A stretch of 64,000 nucleotides of DNA, taken from the NCBI GenBank assembly GCA_018377375.1, contig JAGZZN010000002.1:1-64000 (forward strand), written 5' to 3'. Below, piece by piece: positions 58,279 through 64,000 of the stretch (positions within the stretch are counted from its first letter, which is position 1; every line of letters begins with the position of its first letter). The position numbers were made by a program, and so were the translations under genes. The stretch is from Streptococcus parasanguinis (GTDB lineage Bacteria; Bacillota; Bacilli; Lactobacillales; Streptococcaceae). Below the pieces are notes generated by a model. The model was not told the origin of the DNA and ran no database searches. It saw nothing but the letters and a program-made list of their open reading frames with translations.

Positions 58279-58722
58279 TTACTCAAATAATCTCCCCCCT
58301 ATTCCAATGTCGGATCCTATATACATCTCATCTAGATTCAATGTATTGTCATCATTAATTGGAATATCTACTCTCCAACCCGATTCTTCAATATGATTTA
58401 TACGTCCATAAACATTCATATAATATTCAGGAGTTGTCAGTCCACCATCACCCCATTGTGTCTGATCCCAATCAATCTGAACGGATTCGACTTTTGAATT
58501 TTGTGCTTTGACTAAATCAATAACCTTCTGTTCGTGTTATTTTAGGTAGTCCAGTTGTTCTTTTTTTATGTCTCCTTCTGGTTTTTGTACGACTTTCTTT
58601 GAAGATGGGGTCGTTATCTTCTGTTCAGGTCTTTTGGTCAGGGTCATGATTTTTCCTCCAAGAAAAACCAGTCCTAGGATCGGTAACAAAATGATCAAAA
58701 ATAGTTCCATTTGTCTCTTCAT
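58279..58722 (-). pseudogene. Membrane-anchored paralogue of the lipoprotein array, nonsense mutation
   Basis: This 147-codon frame matches the gene at 60228-60671 throughout (N-terminal anchor FLIILLPILGLVFLGGK, then KPEGDIKKEQL), but codon 62 is TAA (58537-58539) where the other has GAA. The reading continues intact afterwards (VESVQIDWDQTQWGDGG ... GGRLFE). One recent point mutation therefore silences it. Last gene of the array. Confidence 0.82.
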
Positions 58723-58756
58723 AAATCCTCCTTACAGACTTTGAATCTTCCAGTTC

Positions 58757-59182
58757 TTACTCAATATAATCACCCTTAATACTAATATTATGGCCCATAC
58801 TAAATGTCATCTTTTGATCAGAATCAAATACGACATCCACCCTCCATCCTGAATCTTCAAGTTGATTGACGGTACCAAAAATTTCTATGACCTCATCTCC
58901 ACCTTGTGGGGTCCCATTTCCACCATCAATCCATTGCGTTTCGTCCCAATAAATCTGAACAGAATCAACCTTTGAACTCTTCGATTTCACAAAATTGACG
59001 ATTTCTTGCTCGTGCTCTTTGAGATAAACAAGTTGTTTTTGTTTGATCACTTCTATATCTTCTTTTGTGGAGGAAGAGGTTGCAGTTTGTACTTGTTTTG
59101 TATGAGCTTTTTGTTTTACACTACAACCTCCAATGCTTGTGAAAATAAACATTAAAGCTAATAACTTAAGTGTACATTTCAT
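58757..59182 (-). CDS. Small lipoprotein of the tandem array
   Basis: This 141-residue protein has a lipoprotein signal (FTSIGGC), a linker with SSSTKED, and the array domain: IKQKQLVYLKEHEQEIVNFV, SVQIYWDETQW and GGNGTPQGGDEVIEIFG, followed by a beta-rich end. The domain size suggests a small alpha-beta fold. Function unknown; immunity or surface binding is possible. Second last in the array. Confidence 0.7.
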   Translation of the reverse strand: MKCTLKLLALMFIFTSIGGCSVKQKAHTKQVQTATSSSTKEDIEVIKQKQLVYLKEHEQEIVNFVKSKSSKVDSVQIYWDETQWIDGGNGTPQGGDEVIEIFGTVNQLEDSGWRVDVVFDSDQKMTFSMGHNISIKGDYIE

Positions 59183-59225
59183 TTTAATTTTCTTGTTTCC
59201 TCATAACACTTTTACTTCTATTTAC

Positions 59226-59687
59226 TTAAGAAAAAATTTTCCAGCCACCATTTTCCTCGATATAGATATCATTAAGCATGCCCATTTTTTTGATAGTTGG
59301 TATGCTATTTTGATCTTCTAGGTAAAAATCAACGGAGAATTTTGTGTTTTTTAATTGATTAATCTGACCAGAAATAGATAAATTGTATCCACCACCCTGA
59401 GGCGTTCCGTTTCCAGACTCTTCAATTTGCATACTGTTCCAATCAATCTGAACGGATTCGACTTTTGGATTTTGAGCTTTCACAAAATCAACAATTTCTT
59501 TTTCATGTTCTTTCAAATAGGCTAGCTGCTTTTGTTTAATGGCTTCTTTATCTTCTTTTGTGGTTGAAGAGGTGACAGTCTGCGCTTGTCTGCTCTTTTC
59601 ACGTTCTTTCTTCACACATCCTACTAGACATCCAAGTGTTGAAATGAAAGCAAGTGCGATTATCAAATTGTTTATTTGTTTTCTCAT
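59226..59687 (-). CDS. Small lipoprotein of the tandem array
   Basis: This 153-residue lipoprotein starts at the ATG at 59687 (RKQINNLIIALAFISTLGCLVGC, two candidate cysteines with the second better placed before VKKERE). The array domain is complete: YLKEHEKEIVDFVKAQNPK, VESVQIDWNS and GNGTPQGGGYNLSISG. Weak binding site, so the start is chosen by the signal peptide. Middle of the array. Confidence 0.7.
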   Translation of the reverse strand: MRKQINNLIIALAFISTLGCLVGCVKKEREKSRQAQTVTSSTTKEDKEAIKQKQLAYLKEHEKEIVDFVKAQNPKVESVQIDWNSMQIEESGNGTPQGGGYNLSISGQINQLKNTKFSVDFYLEDQNSIPTIKKMGMLNDIYIEENGGWKIFS

Positions 59688-59746
59688 AATTTTATTTCGT
59701 TTAAAAGTGATTCCTCTATTGCATCTCTCATTGTCTAACGGACGGA

Positions 59747-60178
59747 TCATTTCTTTTCTACCCGATACAAATTGTCTGAACCAATTGAATCTATTTTAGG
59801 CATTTTATTTTCGTCTAACGTAAAATTCAGGCTAAAATTTGTTAGATCACTTCCATTGGCATAACCATAAACTAATAGTATTTCGTCACCTCCCTGAGGC
59901 GTTCCATTACCTCCTACAACTGTTTTAATACTGTCCCAGTCATAAGACACCTGCGTAATGTTAGCATTATGAGCTTTAACATAGGCTGTCATCTCTTGCT
60001 CGTGTTCTTTCAGATATGTGAGCTGTTTTTGTTTAATGGTTTTTTTGTCTTCCTTGGTTGTCGAAGGGGTTGCAATGGGTGCTTGTTTTGTTTGCTCTTT
60101 TGATTTTATGGTACATCCTCCTATACTTGCAAGGAGAGCTAAGGTAGTGATTAATTTAAACGCCGTTTGTTTTATCAT
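59747..60178 (-). CDS. Small lipoprotein of the tandem array
   Basis: This 143-residue lipoprotein has the signal LLASIGGC. The array domain is present with more changes: YLKEHEQEMTAYVKAHNANI, TQVSYDWDSIK and GGNGTPQGGDEILLVYG, then NFTLDENKMP. It is the most diverged of the lipoprotein copies. Start after AGAAAGATAG. Confidence 0.7.
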   Translation of the reverse strand: MIKQTAFKLITTLALLASIGGCTIKSKEQTKQAPIATPSTTKEDKKTIKQKQLTYLKEHEQEMTAYVKAHNANITQVSYDWDSIKTVVGGNGTPQGGDEILLVYGYANGSDLTNFSLNFTLDENKMPKIDSIGSDNLYRVEKK

Positions 60179-60227
60179 GTGCTATCTTTCTCTAAAACAA
60201 TTCTTTTTCAAAATGCATTGTACTTGA

Positions 60228-60671
60228 TCAGGAAATAGGCTTTCCGCCAATCGTAGGTTCATGGAGCATAAACATTTCTCGCATGTTAATTGACTGATCA
60301 TCATTAATTGGAATATCCACTCCCCATCCTGAGTTCTCGATATGATTAATGCGCCCAAAAACATTCATATAATATTCGGGAGTTGTAAGCCCACCATCAC
60401 TCCACTGTATCTGATCCCAATCAATCTGAACGGATTCGACTTTTGGATTTTGAGCCTTCACAAAATCGATAATCTCCTGTTCATGTTCTTTGAGGTATGC
60501 TAGTTGTTCTTTTTTTATGTCTCCTTCTGGTTTTTGTACGACTTTCTTTGAAGATGAGGCCGTTATCTTCTGTTCGGGCCTTTTGGTTAGGTGTATGATT
60601 TTTCCTCCAAGAAAAACCAGTCCTAAGATCGGTAACAGAATGATCAAAAATAGTTCCAGTCGTCTCTTCAT
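60228..60671 (-). CDS. Membrane-anchored protein of the tandem array, intact form
   Basis: This 147-residue protein starts at the ATG at 60671 after GGAGAAGAAG. It has an N-terminal anchor (LELFLIILLPILGLVFLGGK) without a lipobox Cys, then KPEGDIKKEQLAYLKEHEQE, VESVQIDWDQIQWSDGG and LTTPEYYMNVFGRINHIE. It lacks the GNGTPQGG phrase of the lipoproteins and has GGLTTPEYY instead. First gene of the array, directly after the promoter; its near-identical twin at 58279-58722 is dead. Confidence 0.72.
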   Translation of the reverse strand: MKRRLELFLIILLPILGLVFLGGKIIHLTKRPEQKITASSSKKVVQKPEGDIKKEQLAYLKEHEQEIIDFVKAQNPKVESVQIDWDQIQWSDGGLTTPEYYMNVFGRINHIENSGWGVDIPINDDQSINMREMFMLHEPTIGGKPIS

Positions 60672-60727
60672 CTCTTCTTCTCCAATCGTTCCATTCATGA
60701 CTGAATGGGCCAGTCACTTTCCTTACT

Positions 60728-60755
60728 ATTATAGCATCTTTCATTTGAATCTCAA
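60728..60755 (-). promoter_or_regulatory. Promoter of the lipoprotein array
   Basis: On the minus strand TTGAGA (60750-60755), 16 bases and TATAAT (60728-60733) precede the first gene by about 55 bases. The gap 60756-60907 shows nothing else I can name. Confidence 0.7.
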
Positions 60756-60907
60756 TCTAACTCACTAGTTAGAGACTATATGCAGCAATCATAAAAGAAC
60801 TTTCGGGGTTCTTCTAGAATATAGGTAATCCTTTTTTACAAATAACAACCTAAGTGATGCTAAGAATTCAAATGTTGCATTTTTGTAGAGTATCTAAATA
60901 TATAATG

Positions 60908-61117
60908 AAACTTTCCGCTGTGAGAAAAGTGCTAGAAACACCATTGTTTCTAGCACTCGGGAGTTTTGGGAGTAAAACAGTTTGGGAAACTGTTTTAGCC
61001 TGAGCCTAAAAATTAAAAAGCGAAGGGGTCCAAAACTAAGTCATGGAACTTCCTGGATTGCTGAAATCATCCACTGGATAATTTCACCTAACGTCCGTAT
61101 TCACTTAAGGAAAGTTT
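60908..61117 (+). repeat. Structured repeat family 2, copy C (210 bp, with two insertions)
   Basis: It has the same ends as copies A and B (AAACTTTCC/GGAAAGTTT) and stem AGTGCTAGAAAC/GTTTCTAGCACT. The second stem tip (AGTTTTGG/CCAAAACT) is enlarged by an AAACAGTTTGGGAAACTGTTT cassette, and the third by a GGATTGCTGAAATCATCC-like cassette. The flanking core GACGTCCGTxxTCAC is kept in part. Confidence 0.85.
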
Positions 61118-61141
61118 CTAAGAGGAGTTTATCTTCAATCA

Positions 61142-61165
61142 AAAAGGAACCCGAAGGTTCCTTTT
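61142..61165 (-). terminator. pot operon terminator
   Basis: On the minus strand AAAAGGAACC pairs with GGTTCCTTTT around TTCG, followed by T residues, just after the potD stop. Confidence 0.9.
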
Positions 61166-61168
61166 GTG

Positions 61169-62239
61169 TTATTTCCGATACATCTTGACCTGAAGGTAAA
61201 GATCGTTATAGACTCCAAGCAACTTCTTGCCTAATTGTTGATAGACTTCCAAATGGTCCAGTGTTTCATCGCTTGGATAGAAGGATTGGTCATCTTGGAT
61301 TTCTTTTGGCAACATGGCTTTGGCTTTTTTATTTGGCGTTGAGTAGCCGACATAAAGAGCATTTTTCAAAGCATTTTTAGGACGAAGCATGAAGTTAATA
61401 AAGGCATATGCTGCTTCTTTATTTTTCACGGTTTTTGGAATGACAATGTTATCAAACCAAAGGTTGCTGGCTTCAGTTGGTACGACATAGCGAAGATCCT
61501 TATTGGCATCCAGCATTTGGCTGGCTTCTCCTGAGAAAGTAACCCCAATAGCTGCATTGTTTTGGATCATATAGCCTTTCATCTCATCGGCCACCAAAGC
61601 TTTGATGTTGGGTGTCAAGGTGTAGAGTTTATCTACTGCCTCTTGCAATTTCTTTGGATCCTTTTCATTGAGGCTATAGCCCAAGGTATTGAGACCAATT
61701 CCCATGACCTCACGCGCACCATCGTACATCATGATGTCATTTCTGTACTCTTCACGCCAGAGATCTGACCAATGTTCCGGAGCATTTTTGACCATCTTGG
61801 TATTGTAGATAATCCCCAAGGTACCCCAGAAATAAGGTACTGAATATTGGTTACCCGGATCAAACGATTGGTTCAAGAGTTTTGGATCGATATTTTCCAT
61901 CCCTTTGATCTTGGATTGGTCCAACTTTTCAACCAGATGTTCATCCATCATCTTGGCAATCATGTATTCACTAGGTATCGCAATATCGTAGGTAGTTCCA
62001 CCTTGCTTGATCTTAGTGTACATGGCTTCGTTGGAATCAAAGGTATCATATTGCACCTGAATTCCCGTCTCTTTGGTGAATTCCTGGAGCAATTCAGGAT
62101 CAACATAATCTCCCCAGTTGTAGATGACCAACTTGTCACTATTCTTGGTATTCATGCTCGCTTCGATCTGGTGGCTAATTCCCCAGAGGACCAGAATGAC
62201 AAGGACAATCCCAGTTAGGAATGAATAAAGTTTTTTCAT
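61169..62239 (-). CDS. potD: Spermidine/putrescine-binding protein PotD
   Basis: This 356-residue periplasmic-binding-type protein recognises polyamines outside the membrane. An N-terminal hydrophobic segment (LTGIVLVILVLWGI) has no lipobox Cys, so it is a signal peptide or anchor, as in S. pneumoniae PotD. Domain features: VIYNWGDYVDPEL near residue 34 and KGYMIQNNAAIGVTFSGEAS. Start after AAGGAGG; overlaps potC by four bases. Last gene of potABCD. Confidence 0.95.
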   Translation of the reverse strand: MKKLYSFLTGIVLVILVLWGISHQIEASMNTKNSDKLVIYNWGDYVDPELLQEFTKETGIQVQYDTFDSNEAMYTKIKQGGTTYDIAIPSEYMIAKMMDEHLVEKLDQSKIKGMENIDPKLLNQSFDPGNQYSVPYFWGTLGIIYNTKMVKNAPEHWSDLWREEYRNDIMMYDGAREVMGIGLNTLGYSLNEKDPKKLQEAVDKLYTLTPNIKALVADEMKGYMIQNNAAIGVTFSGEASQMLDANKDLRYVVPTEASNLWFDNIVIPKTVKNKEAAYAFINFMLRPKNALKNALYVGYSTPNKKAKAMLPKEIQDDQSFYPSDETLDHLEVYQQLGKKLLGVYNDLYLQVKMYRK

Positions 62240-63009
62240 GCTGCTTCCTCCTTTTCACGGGTAATAAAGTAATAACCGATGACCAAGAGCACACTAAAGA
62301 GAAAGACAAGGGCGGACAAGGCATTGATACTGAGGGAGATCCCTTGACGCGCACGTGAGTAAATCTCTACAGACAAGGTTGTAAAGCCATTTCCGGTTAC
62401 AAAGAAGGTCACGGCAAAGTCGTCAAGCGAATAGGTAAAGGCCATAAAGTAGCCAGCAATAATGGCTGGTGTCAGATACGGCAACATGATCTCTTTGAGC
62501 ATTTGCACTTGGGTAGCTCCCAAGTCATAGGCAGCATTGACCATATCCCGGTTCATTTCCTTGAGTCGTGGCAAGACCATCAAGACCACAATGGGAATCG
62601 AGAAAGCCACGTGGCTAGCCAAAACAGATAGGAAACCTAGCTGGTACTTCACCGTCGTAAAGAGAATCAAGAAGCTGGCCCCGATCATAACGTCTGGCGC
62701 TACCATAAGAATGTTGTTGATAGAGAGCAAAGGTCCTTCTAACTTCTTCTTCGATTGGTAGATATAAATGGCTCCAAAGGTTCCAATCACTGTCGCAATC
62801 AAGGCTGACAAAAAGGCCAAGAGGAAGGTCTCTGATAAGATCAGCATCAGGCGACTATCTGCGAACAATTCATTGAAATGCTCAAGCGTGAAGCCCGTAA
62901 AGGCATTCATATCTCCCCCTTTATTGAAGGCATAAAAGATCAAATAGAAAATAGGAAGATAGAGAATCAGAAAGACGAAGCCTAGATAGAAATGAGATAC
63001 TTTTTTCAT
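62236..63009 (-). CDS. potC: Spermidine/putrescine ABC permease PotC
   Basis: This 257-residue permease has about six helices and the cytoplasmic EAA-type loop NAAYDLGATQVQMLKEIMLP near residue 156. It works with PotB as heterodimer. Both ends overlap neighbours by four bases (ATGA type), so translation is coupled. Confidence 0.95.
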   Translation of the reverse strand: MKKVSHFYLGFVFLILYLPIFYLIFYAFNKGGDMNAFTGFTLEHFNELFADSRLMLILSETFLLAFLSALIATVIGTFGAIYIYQSKKKLEGPLLSINNILMVAPDVMIGASFLILFTTVKYQLGFLSVLASHVAFSIPIVVLMVLPRLKEMNRDMVNAAYDLGATQVQMLKEIMLPYLTPAIIAGYFMAFTYSLDDFAVTFFVTGNGFTTLSVEIYSRARQGISLSINALSALVFLFSVLLVIGYYFITREKEEAA

Positions 63010-63812
63010 CGTTCTCTCCTTTCTCTAGTTGCCCACATGGTAAAGAGCATGGCAAGGATCAGAACAACTCCGATGGTAGAACCCATTCCCCAGTTTTGTG
63101 TTGTCAGGAAGTGCTGTTCAATCGCAGTCCCTAGGGTAATGACGCGGTTTCCACCGATCATCCGTGTCAACATGAAGAGACTCAGACTAGGAATAAAGAC
63201 AGACTGCACACCTGAGCGGACTCCATTCATGGACAAGGGGAAGACCACATGACGGAAGGTATCCCAACGATTGGCTCCCAAATCATAGCTGGCATTGATC
63301 AAGTTTGGATCTAAGTCATCTAAGACATTAAAGATCGGTAAAATCATAAATGGCAACTCGATGTAGCTGGCTACAAAGATAAAGGAGAAATCGGTAAAGA
63401 GGATCTGCTGGGGAGCGACTCCGAGAAAGCTTAAAAAGCTATTGATGGAACCGTTTTGCCCAAAGATCCCAATAAAGGCATAGGCCTTGAGCAAGAGATT
63501 GACCCAGGTTGGCAAGACGATCAACATCAACCACAACTGCCGGTGTTTAAGCAGCGTCAAAAAGTAAGCAGTCGGGTAGGAGATCAAGAGCGTCACCAGG
63601 GTGACGATTCCGGCATAAAGGACCGAATTAAAGCTCATCTTTAAATAGGTCAAATTTTGCGAAGTGAAGAACTCTTTGTAGTTTTCAAGTGAAAACTGCC
63701 CTTCAACGTTAAAAAAGGATTGAAAGATGATCATGACTACAGGAGCCAAGACAAAGAGAAAAATCCACAAGAAATAGGGGAGGATAAATAGATTAGAGGT
63801 TGTTTTCTTCAT
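63006..63812 (-). CDS. potB: Spermidine/putrescine ABC permease PotB
   Basis: This 268-residue permease has the EAA loop [20 protein letters not shown] near residue 175. I start at the ATG at 63812, after GAGGAAAGAG; upstream residues belong to the potA overlap. Third component of the polyamine importer. Confidence 0.93.
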   Translation of the reverse strand: MKKTTSNLFILPYFLWIFLFVLAPVVMIIFQSFFNVEGQFSLENYKEFFTSQNLTYLKMSFNSVLYAGIVTLVTLLISYPTAYFLTLLKHRQLWLMLIVLPTWVNLLLKAYAFIGIFGQNGSINSFLSFLGVAPQQILFTDFSFIFVASYIELPFMILPIFNVLDDLDPNLINASYDLGANRWDTFRHVVFPLSMNGVRSGVQSVFIPSLSLFMLTRMIGGNRVITLGTAIEQHFLTTQNWGMGSTIGVVLILAMLFTMWATRERRER

Positions 63813-64000
63813 CTCTTTCCTCCTCAATGGCATTAATCAAACCAGCTTCTTGCTCTTCCACTTCAACGTACTCTTCGATCCGCGCATCGAATTCTTCTTC
63901 GGTTTCGTTGAGACGCATAACGTGGATATCTTCTGGTTCAAAGTCTAGCCCGATAACTTCTCCCACGATGGCCTTCCGAGTGGAGTGAATCATCCACTCA
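63793..64000 (-). CDS. potA: Spermidine/putrescine ABC ATPase PotA, 3' end only
   Basis: The C-terminal 68 residues are visible, reading into the window edge ([19 protein letters not shown], then a very acidic end). This matches the TOBE-type regulatory tail of streptococcal PotA. The stop overlaps the potB start by 20 bases. ATPase motifs lie outside the window. Confidence 0.85.
   Translation of the reverse strand, partial: EWMIHSTRKAIVGEVIGLDFEPEDIHVMRLNETEEEFDARIEEYVEVEEQEAGLINAIEEERDEENNL

Noticed and set aside
61169..62239. PotD as a lipoprotein
   Set aside because: The N-terminal hydrophobic segment has no cysteine, so no lipobox can be assigned.

Overview
The window is a low-GC Firmicute chromosome segment from an oral Streptococcus. 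The lac operon type, rnsBACD-cdd-deoC-pdp next to coaA-rpsT, the proBAC / rluD-lspA / LysR order, rplU-prp-rpmA and potABCD all fit the Mitis/Sanguinis groups. S. parasanguinis or S. australis are my best guesses, by gene order and feel only, without any database search. Most genes are on the minus strand.

Layout. 0-9.8 kb: nucleoside uptake (rnsBACD) and salvage (cdd, deoC, pdp), an RsmC-like methyltransferase, and divergent coaA, rpsT and a small P-loop kinase. 10-18.8 kb: LD-carboxypeptidase lipoprotein, two membrane proteins sharing an N-terminal motif (one TcaA-like), rhodanese, ProX-type editing protein, UDG-family protein, pepV, nitroreductase and a phosphoesterase. 18.8-21.9 kb: an accessory island between the phosphoesterase gene and uvrC. 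It holds small helical proteins, immunity proteins (SUKH, GAD-like, an L7/L12-CTD-like protein) and two beheaded toxin tails, one a clear WHH nuclease. 21.9-28.7 kb: uvrC, then a hemW-to-CPBP-protease operon. 28.8-30.6 kb: an ABC-F gene behind a leader that encodes a three-residue peptide and carries a terminator. 30.8-36.4 kb: proBAC, rluD, lspA and a LysR regulator. 36.5-48 kb: a tagatose-6-phosphate lactose/galactose locus made of lacR, a Gat-type PTS, lacABCD and lacTFEG. Promoters, three cre-like sites and a LacT antitermination site can be read directly. 48.1-53.2 kb: a decayed ISL3 insertion sequence and the lysogeny end of a dead prophage (repressor, broken ImmA, broken membrane protein, integrase remnant) around one intact SIR2-domain gene. 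53.2-57.4 kb: rpmA-prp-rplU, a lipoprotein, thiI and a cysteine desulfurase. 57.6-60.8 kb: a serine/threonine-rich membrane protein and a tandem array of five paralogous small lipoprotein or anchored proteins (one with a nonsense mutation), ending in another toxin-like gene fragment. 61-64 kb: potD, potC, potB and the 3' end of potA.

Two families of dispersed intergenic repeats run through the window. One has three copies of 137-210 bp bounded by AACTTTCC inverted ends; its stems change in a compensatory way between copies. The other has four copies, built modularly from swapped hairpin cassettes, and two of them interrupt the lac locus.

The best candidates for new biology are the SIR2 gene lodged between phage repressor and integrase remnants, the covarying repeat family, the immunity/toxin-tail island with its duplicated promoter, the lipoprotein array beside a toxin-like fragment, and the minimal ABC-F leader peptide.
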